Shown: positions 7,363 to 15,208 of the stretch, piece after piece
Position numbering within the stretch: position 1 is the stretch's first letter
How the letters are laid out: the number at the start of each line of letters is the position of its first letter
Assembly: GCA_964637235.1 (NCBI GenBank)
Contig: CAZWVR010000035.1
Location: 1 to 21,118 of the forward strand
Direction: 5' to 3'
Length of the DNA: 21,118 nt
Origin: CAZWVR01 sp964637235
Lineage (GTDB): Bacteria; Bacteroidota; Bacteroidia; Bacteroidales; S143-33
Program-made: the position numbers and the translations under genes
Notes under the pieces: generated by a model
What the model was told of the DNA's origin: nothing
The model's database searches: none
What the model saw: only the letters and a program-made list of their open reading frames with translations

Positions 7363-8826
7363 TTAATCTGGGATTAGATACCAGAAAGGTTTAACTTTTG
7401 CTTTCCATAAGAATAAGTAATGCATTAGCCACTTGAACCAGTGTCCAGCAGAGCCTATTTCACCGATTGTATATCTTATATCTCTACCGAAATCAGGATA
7501 TTTTTTATAATCTGGGATAGTTGGATAAACAGACATAGTTCCGGCGAGTCCTCTGAGTCCATATCTTATTGATACTACGCATACGCTTGCTATTTCAGCC
7601 ATTGATGCTTTATGTTTGAAAGAAGGTTTTCCGGTTAATATCCATTCTGCGATATTAAGAGCAGTAGCGTGAGCCATTACAGCACTTGGCATACCCGTTC
7701 TTGGAGGTGCAGGGGTAAGAGGTCTGCCGGATGGAGTTTTAAAAGGTTTAGATATAGTATGAGGAGGAGCGAATGCAATTCCGATTGCGAATATATTTGG
7801 ATATGTAGGATTTTGGAGTTTTTTAGGCCAGTCGTCGCCAGTCCATTCGTGATAAGGTTTTTTTGCGCTTTCGTAGTCGGCATCGACAATCATTAATTTA
7901 TTTGGTTTAAAAAGTTTTGGGGTATAGTCTTCGCCGTTTGGTCCAGTTGCTGTTATACCAACGCCGGTAAATTGGGGTATAAGCATAGCGAAGTCGTATT
8001 CCAGGACTTTTTCTTCGCCTGAATAAGTTTCGTAGAATATTTTTCCGGGTTCTATTTTATAGACGGAAGCTTGGTTATGCCATTTTATTCCATATTCATA
8101 GAACATACTGGCTACGAGGTCTCTTGTATGGGCAATGTAGTTATTAAATTTTACATAAGCACCAGCCATTCCTAAATCTCCGATAAAGAATTCATTTGTG
8201 ATGTAATGGATTTCAGCTTTATCGTCCAGTTTTAGTTTTTTTATTAAGGCTGCGACGTTCATAGTATATTCCAGAGCAGCACCTTGGCAAGTAGCACCAC
8301 CATGACCCAATCCTATTACTATGCGTTGTTTTTGTCCTTTTTTCATTTTTTCGATAGTCTCTTGTAGTTTAGCCCATGCTTGGGAGGCATGTTCATAATT
8401 ACAGATAGAAACAGTATTTCCAGTTTCTGGTCCGAGGCCAGGAGTTGCTTCAAAGTTGAGTTTAGGACCTGTGGCGTTTATTAGATAATCGTAATAGACT
8501 TTGTCTTTTTGTCCTTGTTTTTCACTGTTTACATATTCTATGGATACATAAGGTTTATTTTCGCCGGCATCTCCTTCTGGATGAATGGAGATTGCTCTGG
8601 CAAGCCTAAAGTCTACGCCGATTTTTTCATATACAGGTTTAAGAGGGAAATAGATTTGTTCAGGCTTCATTTGTCCGGTACCTACCCATATATTTGAAGG
8701 CACCCATTGATAGTTTTCATTAGGGGATATAACTGTAATTTCTGCCTTTTTTTTAAGTTTACGTTTAAGGTTGAGGACAGCAGTATGGCCTGCTATTCCT
8801 GCGCCTAATACTACTACTTTTGTCAT
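7363..8826 (-). CDS. sqr: Sulfide:quinone oxidoreductase family flavoprotein
   Basis: The protein is 487 aa from the ATG at 8824-8826. A longer in-frame start at 8877 is excluded because it would lie upstream of the -7 promoter element. SQR oxidises sulfide at a cysteine/FAD centre and reduces membrane quinone. Visible: N-terminal FAD fold VVVLGAGIAG (4-13); second dinucleotide-type stretch IVIGLGHGGATC (169-180); the C-terminal half with NIFAIGIA (344-351), the Asp-containing family variant being replaced here; and three cysteines, Cys142, Cys180 and Cys416, placed like the catalytic triad of cysteines in SQRs. The C-terminal ~60 residues are aromatic and amphipathic (FKWLMHYLFLW), suiting monotopic membrane binding. 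The exact SQR subtype is uncertain; other FAD/quinone oxidoreductases are the alternative. Confidence 0.8.
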   Translation of the reverse strand: MTKVVVLGAGIAGHTAVLNLKRKLKKKAEITVISPNENYQWVPSNIWVGTGQMKPEQIYFPLKPVYEKIGVDFRLARAISIHPEGDAGENKPYVSIEYVNSEKQGQKDKVYYDYLINATGPKLNFEATPGLGPETGNTVSICNYEHASQAWAKLQETIEKMKKGQKQRIVIGLGHGGATCQGAALEYTMNVAALIKKLKLDDKAEIHYITNEFFIGDLGMAGAYVKFNNYIAHTRDLVASMFYEYGIKWHNQASVYKIEPGKIFYETYSGEEKVLEYDFAMLIPQFTGVGITATGPNGEDYTPKLFKPNKLMIVDADYESAKKPYHEWTGDDWPKKLQNPTYPNIFAIGIAFAPPHTISKPFKTPSGRPLTPAPPRTGMPSAVMAHATALNIAEWILTGKPSFKHKASMAEIASVCVVSIRYGLRGLAGTMSVYPTIPDYKKYPDFGRDIRYTIGEIGSAGHWFKWLMHYLFLWKAKVKPFWYLIPD

Positions 8827-8855
8827 ATAAAATATTTTTTTATGTTTTATAAAAA

Positions 8856-8886
8856 CAAAAATATAGTATTTTGTCAAAAATGCAAA
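8856..8886 (-). promoter_or_regulatory. Promoter of the SQR operon
   Basis: Minus-strand -7 element TATTTTTG (8856-8863) with a full TTTG -33 element (8883-8886) at 19-base spacing. The inferred transcript start near 8849 lies 23 bases before the ATG at 8826 and excludes the longer start codon at 8877. Confidence 0.65.
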
Positions 8887-9035
8887 ATATTATTATTTTT
8901 TAACAAATTTATTGTATAGAATTATTGGTTGGTACTATAAATCATATCTTACTAATAGTTAGATAGTTATAGTAAATTTAGAAAGTTTTTATACGAATAA
9001 ATTTAAGTGCAGTTAGTGGTATATTTTTACCGCAA

Positions 9036-9959
9036 TTAGATAGAGTTTATCCATTGGAGAATGTCGTTTAAAACTTCTTGTCTATTAATTTCATTGAGCA
9101 TTTCATGTCTGCCTTGTGGGTATAATTTTAGTTTTAGATTGTTTAAACCAGCTTTTTTATAGTCATTAGCGACGCGTTTGGGTCCTTTACCGAATTCTCC
9201 TACTGGGTCATTTTCACCGGATAATATGAATATAGGCAAATTTTTGGGTATTTTGTTTATATTTTGTTTTTTTACGATAAAGTCCATAAGGTCAAAGACA
9301 TCGTAGAAAAATCTATTTGATGGTATCCAGCCGCAATATTCATCGGAAGCATATTTGTTTACAATTTGTTCATCTCGGCTTAGCCAGTCATATTCTGTTT
9401 TTGTAGGTTTAAAATGTTTGTTATAATCTTTAAAACTCATTGTATATAATAGTTTAGATTTTGCGTGTTTGCCTTTTATGGCACCTTGCGTTAAAGCAAT
9501 AAGTTTACCTAATTTTATTAGGAGACCTCTTTGTCCGGAGGTTCCAGATATAATAACTCCGTTGATTTTATTTGCATATTTAGTAATATAAGCTCTGGCG
9601 AAAAATGAGCCCATGCTATGGCCTAAAAGATATATAGGTAATTGAGGGAATTTATATTTTATTTTATCTGTTAGCAGAACGATGTCGTTTAAAACGGTAT
9701 TCCAACCGTTTTTTTCTGCAAAGAAGCCAAGATTTTCTATGTTATTTGCTGTTTTTCCATGACCTCTTAAATCCATGGCATATACTGCAAAGCCGTTATA
9801 TGTAAAAAATTCAGCAGTTTCTTTGTATCTATTGGCATGTTCTGCCATACCATGGATTATTTGAATAATTTTTTCAGGTTCTTTATTTTCAGGAAGCCAT
9901 TCATAGACAAAGATATTGGTATTATCAGCAGTGTTGAGATTAAACGTATTTTGTACCAT
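9036..9959 (-). CDS. Alpha/beta hydrolase, monoacylglycerol-lipase-like (S33/Hydrolase_4)
   Basis: A 307-aa cytoplasmic serine hydrolase with no signal peptide. Visible features: the oxyanion-hole motif HGMAEH (36-41), the DLRGHG turn (63-68), the nucleophile elbow GHSMGS (113-118, Ser115), acid Asp251 in SGENDP, and catalytic His285 in GRHEM. HGxxEH plus GHSMGG-like elbow is the pattern of bacterial monoglyceride lipases and lysophospholipases, so lipid ester hydrolysis is the best guess; substrate is not determined. It is a single gene with its own promoter, divergent from the peptide transporter. Confidence 0.85.
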   Translation of the reverse strand: MVQNTFNLNTADNTNIFVYEWLPENKEPEKIIQIIHGMAEHANRYKETAEFFTYNGFAVYAMDLRGHGKTANNIENLGFFAEKNGWNTVLNDIVLLTDKIKYKFPQLPIYLLGHSMGSFFARAYITKYANKINGVIISGTSGQRGLLIKLGKLIALTQGAIKGKHAKSKLLYTMSFKDYNKHFKPTKTEYDWLSRDEQIVNKYASDEYCGWIPSNRFFYDVFDLMDFIVKKQNINKIPKNLPIFILSGENDPVGEFGKGPKRVANDYKKAGLNNLKLKLYPQGRHEMLNEINRQEVLNDILQWINSI

Positions 9960-9975
9960 AGTTTTTCTTTTTTTC

Positions 9976-10005
9976 CAAAGATAAAAATTTTTTTATAATA
10001 GTCAA
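9976..10005 (-). promoter_or_regulatory. Promoter of the alpha/beta hydrolase gene
   Basis: Perfect minus-strand -7 element TATCTTTG (9976-9983) with TTG (10003-10005) 19 bases upstream. The start codon at 9959 lies only 17 bases from the -7 element, so the leader would be about 10 bases. Confidence 0.65.
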
Positions 10006-10029
10006 TTTATTTGCGTTATATAGCTAAGG

Positions 10030-10062
10030 TTTGTTTAAGTGGATATAATTTTTTTATCTTTA
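10030..10062 (+). promoter_or_regulatory. Promoter of the peptide transporter gene
   Basis: Plus-strand TTTG (10030-10033), a 21-base spacer, then TATCTTTA (10055-10062), which matches TAnnTTTG except for the last base. It lies 31 bases before the ATG at 10094. It is back-to-back with, but not overlapping, the hydrolase promoter; the two -33 elements are about 25 bases apart. Confidence 0.6.
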
Positions 10063-10093
10063 CGCTACTTTTAATTTTTCAAAACTCAATACA

Positions 10094-11527
10094 ATGAAAA
10101 AGAATTTTTTTCAGCGGCTAAAAGAGTTTTCAAAAGCTTTCTGGGTTGCTAATACAATTGAACTTTTTGAACGTTGGGGCTGGTATGGTTTATTTAATGT
10201 TTTGGCGATTTATTTGACAACTGTTCTTGGATTTACGCAAGTTCAGAAAGGTAATTTAATGGGAGTAGTTAGTTCTATGGTTTATTTTTTACCAGTATTT
10301 ACTGGTGCTATTTCTGACAGAATTGGTTATAAAAAGAGTTTAATAGTTGCTTTTGTATTGTATTTTATGGGCTTCTTTTTAATGAGTAAAATGAAGAGTT
10401 ATGGAGCAGTGTTTGCTTCATTTGCAATAGTAGGGTTAGGTGCTGCTATTTTTAAACCGCTTATTTCTGCAACAATATCTAAAACCACGAATAAGAGCAA
10501 TAGCATTTTGGGCTTTGGTATTTTTTATATGATGGTAAATCTTGGCGCTTTAATAGGTCCTATAATATCCTCCAAATTACGTGAAATAAATTGGCAATAT
10601 GTTTTTTATTCCTCACTTATTGCTGTTGCCATAAATATTGTTATAGTTTTATTTTTATATCAAGAGCCAGATAGAGAACCTAATAAAGATTCTTTGGGAG
10701 AGACATTATATAAGATAGTCAAAAATATATACATTGCTATTATAGACTGGCGATTTGTTATATTTTTATTGTTAATTGTTGGTTTTTGGACAATGTATAA
10801 TCAGTTATTTTTTACACTTCCTGTATTTGTTGAGCAGTGGGTAGATACTTCTATTTTATACAATGCTATATATAAGTTTTGGCCTGGTTTAGCAAATTTT
10901 TTAGGTAATGGTCATGGAGCTATCAATCCGGAGATGATGCTTAATATGGATGCATTTTTCATTGTATTGTTTCAGATTATTATATCAAGTATAGTGATTA
11001 AAATGAAGCCCATTCGTGCTATGATAACAGGATTTACAATTGCCACGATAGGTATTACTTTTATGTTTATTTTCCGTAATCCTATTTATATAGTACTGGC
11101 AATTTTGATTTTTTCGATAGGGGAGATGACAGGTTCTCCTACGATTACCTCATATATAGGTTTAATTGCAGATAAAGATAAAAAGGCTCTTTATATGGGC
11201 ATGTCTTTTTTGCCTGTTGCCGCAGGTAATTATTTGGCTGGAAAAATTTCTGGTAATGTTTATCAAAGTATTGCAGATAAACCTACTTTATTAAAAGATT
11301 ATTTAATAAATCATGGGATAAATGTTCCGAAAGATATTAAACCTAATGAGTTGATGAATTTTGCTACTGAAAAACTTTCACTCTCTGCTCATAAGATTAC
11401 TGATATTTTGTGGAAAACATATAATCCTGCAAAAATTTGGCATGTATTTGTGGCTATTGGAATGATAACTATTATAGGGCTTATATTATACGATATGTTT
11501 ATAATCAAGAGGAAACAAAAAAGTTGA
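10094..11527 (+). CDS. POT/PTR2-family proton-dependent oligopeptide transporter
   Basis: A 477-aa polytopic inner-membrane protein of the major facilitator superfamily. The first helix carries ELFERWGWYG (23-32), a variant of the POT signature E-x-x-E-R-F-x-Y-Y-G, whose Glu/Arg residues couple protons to peptide uptake. A second signature, FGIFYMMVNLGALIGP (141-156), matches the PTR2 helix-4/5 motif. GAISDRIGYKKS (71-82) is the MFS loop 2-3 motif. The family imports di- and tripeptides; the exact substrate is not predictable. Phe and Tyr of the canonical signature are replaced by Trp29-Gly-Trp30-like aromatic residues, a conservative change. It has its own promoter and is the only protein gene in this transcript. 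Confidence 0.88.
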   Translation: MKKNFFQRLKEFSKAFWVANTIELFERWGWYGLFNVLAIYLTTVLGFTQVQKGNLMGVVSSMVYFLPVFTGAISDRIGYKKSLIVAFVLYFMGFFLMSKMKSYGAVFASFAIVGLGAAIFKPLISATISKTTNKSNSILGFGIFYMMVNLGALIGPIISSKLREINWQYVFYSSLIAVAINIVIVLFLYQEPDREPNKDSLGETLYKIVKNIYIAIIDWRFVIFLLLIVGFWTMYNQLFFTLPVFVEQWVDTSILYNAIYKFWPGLANFLGNGHGAINPEMMLNMDAFFIVLFQIIISSIVIKMKPIRAMITGFTIATIGITFMFIFRNPIYIVLAILIFSIGEMTGSPTITSYIGLIADKDKKALYMGMSFLPVAAGNYLAGKISGNVYQSIADKPTLLKDYLINHGINVPKDIKPNELMNFATEKLSLSAHKITDILWKTYNPAKIWHVFVAIGMITIIGLILYDMFIIKRKQKS

Positions 11528-11680
11528 TGGATTTTATATTTGTGTATAAATATGCTTTAATGCATTGTTAATCAAATAGTTGTTATAGCCAATTTTAAAT
11601 TATCTATATGTAGGGAGAAATTTTTAGACTATTGCTATTAGATTTTATGTATTTTGATAAGTGGTAATTTTGAAAAAAAA

Positions 11681-11712
11681 TTGTTTTTTTTGTAAAAAAA
11701 GTTATATATTTG
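11681..11712 (+). promoter_or_regulatory. Promoter of tRNA-His
   Basis: TTG (11681-11683), a 21-base spacer, then a perfect TATATTTG (11705-11712). The tRNA begins about 14 bases after the -7 element, a typical distance for a short 5' leader removed by RNase P. Confidence 0.6.
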
Positions 11713-11726
11713 CACCGCAACAAAAG

Positions 11727-11800
11727 ACCGAGGTAGCTCAGTTGGTTAGAGCGCCTGACTGTGGATCAGGAGGTCATGGGTTCGAATCCCATCCTCGGTA
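11727..11800 (+). tRNA. tRNA-His (anticodon GTG)
   Basis: All four arms pair. The acceptor is ACCGAGG (11727-11733) with CCTCGGT (11793-11799), 7/7. The D-stem is GCTC/GAGC. The anticodon stem is CCTGA/TCAGG with loop CTGTGGA, anticodon GTG. The T-stem is ATGGG/CCCAT with loop TTCGAAT. The variable loop is AGGTC. CCA is not encoded (ACTG follows). The base before the acceptor is G (11726), consistent with the G-1 expected in tRNA-His, but the discriminator is A (11800) instead of the usual C73. If G-1 is kept, the mature 5' end is 11726. Confidence 0.97.
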
Positions 11801-11815
11801 CTGAGCTTGCCTTTA

Positions 11816-14176
11816 TTACAGTATAAATCTTTCCTCTTGTGAAAATTGATTTATAAGTGATGGGAATTGATCTAATATTTTATTGATTTTTAGTACATCA
11901 AATGCAGTTATTGCTTCCAATAATTGATTTCCGTAGTTTTTAAGTTCCGGATTATTAAATTTTTGGGCTATGTTAATAATTCTTTCTGCAAAATTTTTAA
12001 TCATAATAAAGGACATACCTCTTTGGAGATTGCGATATGTTCCTAATAGTTCATTTTCAATGGCATATTTTAGTTCTCTATAATATTTTTGTTTTTCTGA
12101 TAGATGTTTTTCTCTTCTGGCTTTTTCTATGAGTTTTTTATCTTTTCTTTCTAAGTTTATAAACATTACAAGGATTGTCTCTTGTTTAGGTTCTGGGATG
12201 ATTCTGATAAAGTAGTTTTGATATATGTTTTCAACAACAAACCGTTGTGGATATCCTGTTTCTCTGACGAGTTCAAAATATTTAAAGAATTTATCTTTCC
12301 ATTTTTGCGGGATAATTTGTTCTATTGTTGTAGCTGTACGTTCAAATTCTGGATTAGATGGGAAGTGGATTGCAATTATATCTCCGTTAAGGTTAGTTAG
12401 TACGATATCGTCTGGGAGTAGATTAAATATTTTTTCTTTGACGAGGTATTTATGCTTTATAAGGTCTTCTGTTTGTTTTTTTGCGGTTAGATCTTCTACA
12501 ATAATAATACCTCCGCTGATGATGCCATTATCTGTTGAAAATTTGTATTTTTTTATAGTTAAGGAGACGTATAAAAGTTTTGATTTTAGAACTATTTGGG
12601 TTTCTGTTGAAAAAATTTCCTTATCTGATTGAAAAAATTCGGTTATTTGTTTTGTTAGATTTCTATCAAGTATGTAATTAAGTGATTTTCCAACGAGTTG
12701 ATTTTTAGAAAGTTTTAGTATTTCAAGGAGTTTTTCGTTAACATCAGATATTATAAAATCTTCGTTAAATTGTAGGATACCTATTGGCATTTTTTTGAAT
12801 AGCAGTTTATATCGTGCTTCGCTTTCTCTCATATTATTTTCTGCTTTTTTTCTGACGAATATTTCATGTTTGAGCAGTTCGTTAGTTTCTTTTAGTAATT
12901 TTTCATTTTTATTTTTTTCTCTATATCGGATAATCATAAAGATTAGAATAATTAGGGCTAATAATCCGATAATAATACCGTATAAGAGATTTCGTTTATA
13001 TAGACGTTTTTCCATTTTAAGTTTTTCCTGTTGGGCTTTCATTTTGAATATCTGAATATCTTTTTCTTTATTTTGGGCTTCTAAGTTCATTTGAAGTGAG
13101 GAGAAGCGTTGAGTTTTTTTATACTCATAATATTCTTTTAAGGCTTGGGCATATTTTTTTTGAAATATTAGAGCCTGAGATGTGTTATTTTGTTTTTGAT
13201 AAATATCGCTTAATATAGCCAAAATATTGGGTTTTATATCTATTAAATTTATGGTGTTTGAGATATTTAGTGCCTCAGTAGCATATTTAGAGGCTTTTGT
13301 ATAATTTTGATTATTGAAGTAAATTTTAGCCAAGAGATAATATGCTTTTGCCAATTTATCCTTTTGGTTAATTTGTTGGAAAAGTTTTGCAGCGCTGTTT
13401 ATGTGTTTAAGAGCAAATTCTTGTTGCGCATGTTCTAAATATATTTCTCCGAAAAAGAGGTGAGTTTGGGCTATATTGATTAAATCGTTATTTTTTTTGT
13501 ATTCTATGAAAGCTTTATTCAGAAAAAACAATGATGAGTCTAAAAAGGAAAGTTGATTATATGCCTTAGCTAATAGGTAGTATATATCGGCTATGTGATT
13601 AGATTTTTGGGCGAGTTTCATAGTCTTTTTAAGCATAGAGATACTTTTTCTTGGTTTAGTATCCATATAGGCTTTGCTCATAAGTAAGTAAGTATGAATA
13701 AGTCCTTTGTTGTTGTTGTTATTTTTAAATATATGTAGGGCAGTTTTAAGTTTTTCAATTGCAATATCTTCAATTTCTTGTTTGATATATGCTTGTGCAA
13801 TATTAGTCAGGCTGTAAGCCATAAGAGTATCGTTATTTTTTTGTCGATAAATGTCGTAAGCTTTGAAGAAGGCTTCGGTAGCCATAAAATATGTATGTTG
13901 TCGCATATAGCATTTTCCGAGCATAGTATATGCGGAAGCCAGTTTCATAGAATCTTTTAATTTAGAGGCTATTTGTTCAGCTAATGCGGCAAATTGCATA
14001 GCCATTTGATAGTTTGTATCTATATATGCGTTATAGAGTTGGATACATAGGTCAAAAGCAGTACTATCATAACCTTTTTTGTTCACGTAGTTGAATAGGT
14101 TATTTTGGAGAGAGTCTATGTTTTGGGCTTTTAATATACTAAGGGCAAATAGGAGTATAAGTATAATTTTTTTCAT
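11816..14176 (-). CDS. TPR-repeat membrane sensor with PAS module, no kinase domain
   Basis: The product is 786 aa from the ATG at 14174-14176; an ATG at 14197 lies inside the promoter element. In order: signal peptide (about 1-18), TPR superhelix of alternating helices (about 30-350) predicted extracytoplasmic, coiled coil, one membrane helix (about 398-417), second coiled coil, a PAS domain (about 452-568, beginning SEARYKLLFKKMP), a second diverged PAS-like region (about 578-680), and a helical C-terminus. This is the architecture of Bacteroidota TPR-type sensor kinases, but no His-box, N/G-box ATPase or receiver is visible. The last ~65 residues (KNFAERIINIAQKF to DQFPSLINQF) resemble the helical tail found after the receiver of hybrid kinases. 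Divergent from the Fur-family gene. Signalling role is inferred. Confidence 0.8.
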   Translation of the reverse strand: MKKIILILLFALSILKAQNIDSLQNNLFNYVNKKGYDSTAFDLCIQLYNAYIDTNYQMAMQFAALAEQIASKLKDSMKLASAYTMLGKCYMRQHTYFMATEAFFKAYDIYRQKNNDTLMAYSLTNIAQAYIKQEIEDIAIEKLKTALHIFKNNNNNKGLIHTYLLMSKAYMDTKPRKSISMLKKTMKLAQKSNHIADIYYLLAKAYNQLSFLDSSLFFLNKAFIEYKKNNDLINIAQTHLFFGEIYLEHAQQEFALKHINSAAKLFQQINQKDKLAKAYYLLAKIYFNNQNYTKASKYATEALNISNTINLIDIKPNILAILSDIYQKQNNTSQALIFQKKYAQALKEYYEYKKTQRFSSLQMNLEAQNKEKDIQIFKMKAQQEKLKMEKRLYKRNLLYGIIIGLLALIILIFMIIRYREKNKNEKLLKETNELLKHEIFVRKKAENNMRESEARYKLLFKKMPIGILQFNEDFIISDVNEKLLEILKLSKNQLVGKSLNYILDRNLTKQITEFFQSDKEIFSTETQIVLKSKLLYVSLTIKKYKFSTDNGIISGGIIIVEDLTAKKQTEDLIKHKYLVKEKIFNLLPDDIVLTNLNGDIIAIHFPSNPEFERTATTIEQIIPQKWKDKFFKYFELVRETGYPQRFVVENIYQNYFIRIIPEPKQETILVMFINLERKDKKLIEKARREKHLSEKQKYYRELKYAIENELLGTYRNLQRGMSFIMIKNFAERIINIAQKFNNPELKNYGNQLLEAITAFDVLKINKILDQFPSLINQFSQEERFIL

Positions 14177-14194
14177 ATTTTCGTTATTTTGTGC

Positions 14195-14210
14195 CAAAAA
14201 TGTATTTTTG
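14195..14210. promoter_or_regulatory. Shared palindromic divergent promoter core (TPR-PAS gene / Fur-family gene)
   Basis: CAAAAAT-GT-ATTTTTG is a 16-base inverted repeat. Its right half is a perfect plus-strand -7 element TATTTTTG (14203-14210) for the Fur-family gene. Its left half read on the minus strand is CATTTTTG (14195-14202), a 7/8 match, for the TPR-PAS gene. The two -7 elements abut with no gap, so the two promoters should compete. Only weak -33 matches are visible on either side. Confidence 0.5.
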
Positions 14211-14236
14211 TCTAAATTAAAACTTTAAATTGAAAA

Positions 14237-14716
14237 ATGAAAAACCACCTTGAACAGCAAATAAAACAAGTTAGGGATATTTTTACAAAATTTTTGGAGC
14301 AAAAAAAATACCGAAAGACACCGGAGCGATATGCTGTTTTGGAGGAGATATATCAGATAGATGGGCATTTTGATATAGAGACATTGTATATGCGAATGAA
14401 AGAAAAGAATTATAAGATAAGCCGAGCTACTTTGTATAATACAGTTGAGTTATTGCTTGAAAGTGGTCTTATAATTAAGCATCAATTTGAGGCTAAAAGT
14501 GCTATTTATGAGAAGGCTTATGCTACACATCAGCATGATCATTTTATTTGTATTTCTTGCGGAAAAATAATTGAATTTTGCGATCCTCGACTGCAAGAAA
14601 TTCAGAACGATTTAGAAAATTTATATGGAATAAAGATAATGCATCATTCATTATATTTTTATGGATATTGTAGTGATTGTTTAAAAAAGCATAGAAAAGA
14701 TATTCAAGACAGTTAG
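14237..14716 (+). CDS. Fur-family metal-dependent transcriptional regulator
   Basis: A 159-aa DNA-binding regulator. An N-terminal winged helix (about 25-85) has the recognition helix SRATLYNTVELLLESGLI (62-79), matching the Fur-family A-T-x-Y-x-T-L pattern with Asn in place of Arg. The dimerisation and metal domain has HQHDHF (98-103), structural-zinc cysteines C105-x2-C108 and C145-x2-C148, and HH at 136-137. This predicts a Zn-stabilised dimer sensing Fe2+, Mn2+, Zn2+ or peroxide; Fur, PerR and Zur cannot be separated from the sequence alone. No iron-uptake gene is adjacent. Start ATG is 26 bases after a -7 element. It may autoregulate the shared divergent promoter. Confidence 0.92.
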   Translation: MKNHLEQQIKQVRDIFTKFLEQKKYRKTPERYAVLEEIYQIDGHFDIETLYMRMKEKNYKISRATLYNTVELLLESGLIIKHQFEAKSAIYEKAYATHQHDHFICISCGKIIEFCDPRLQEIQNDLENLYGIKIMHHSLYFYGYCSDCLKKHRKDIQDS

Positions 14717-14809
14717 CAAGTATAATTATTTGATTGTCAATGTATTAGTTTTTTTTATAATGCCATATATTAGATGACAAAAAATTGGTTAGAAAAATTT
14801 TGAAGTGGG

Positions 14810-15208
14810 TTATTTACTTTTTTTGAAAATCAGGGTTGAGGTTATGCTGTCTTCTGTTTCTTCTAATACAAGTTTTTCAGCTGAAATATTTTTGATATAT
14901 ACTTTAAATTTATTTTTAAAGCTTTTATCAGCTACATAAATTGTATCATTTACTAATTGCCAAGTTCCGAAAGTTGTATCTCCCCAAATAGTTCCTTCAA
15001 AAATATTATTAGGATAGAAGTTAATTCTGGTAGTGCTTTTTAGTTCATTAATAGCTAATTGGTAGCTTTCAGGATTTTCAATAATTTGCGAAGTTTTAAC
15101 ATCATAGAGGACCCATGAGCCTATCAGAAGCTGCTTTTTATCTTTTTGACAGGCATTTATAACGATAGCGAATAAAAAAATAAGTATTTTGAACTTTTTA
15201 AATTCCAA
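14810..15208 (-). CDS. Small lipocalin-like lipoprotein, coupled to dnaJ
   Basis: A 132-aa predicted lipoprotein. The N-terminus has two Lys, a hydrophobic core and the lipobox V-I-N-A-C with Cys20 as lipidation site. The mature part begins with GSWVLYDV (30-37) and later GTWQLVNDTIYV, the W-containing beta-strand pattern seen in Bacteroidota lipocalin-like domain lipoproteins. The only start that includes a full signal peptide is TTG at 15206-15208, which overlaps the dnaJ 3' end by 11 bases (dnaJ stop at 15198-15200), so translation is likely coupled. Cytoplasmic chaperone and envelope lipoprotein share an operon here, which is unusual but may only reflect shared transcription. Function unknown. 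Confidence 0.7.
   Translation of the reverse strand: MEFKKFKILIFLFAIVINACQKDKKQLLIGSWVLYDVKTSQIIENPESYQLAINELKSTTRINFYPNNIFEGTIWGDTTFGTWQLVNDTIYVADKSFKNKFKVYIKNISAEKLVLEETEDSITSTLIFKKSK

Noticed and set aside
8827..8877. Longer N-terminus for the SQR-family protein (ATG at 8877)
   Set aside because: The extra 17 residues precede the FAD-binding strand without homology-like pattern, and the ATG lies upstream of the -7 element at 8856-8863.
12225..12632. 135-codon plus-strand open frame inside the TPR-PAS gene
   Set aside because: It lies wholly antisense to the PAS-coding region, has no domain-like pattern, promoter or ribosome site, and long antisense frames are common in such A+T-rich coding DNA.
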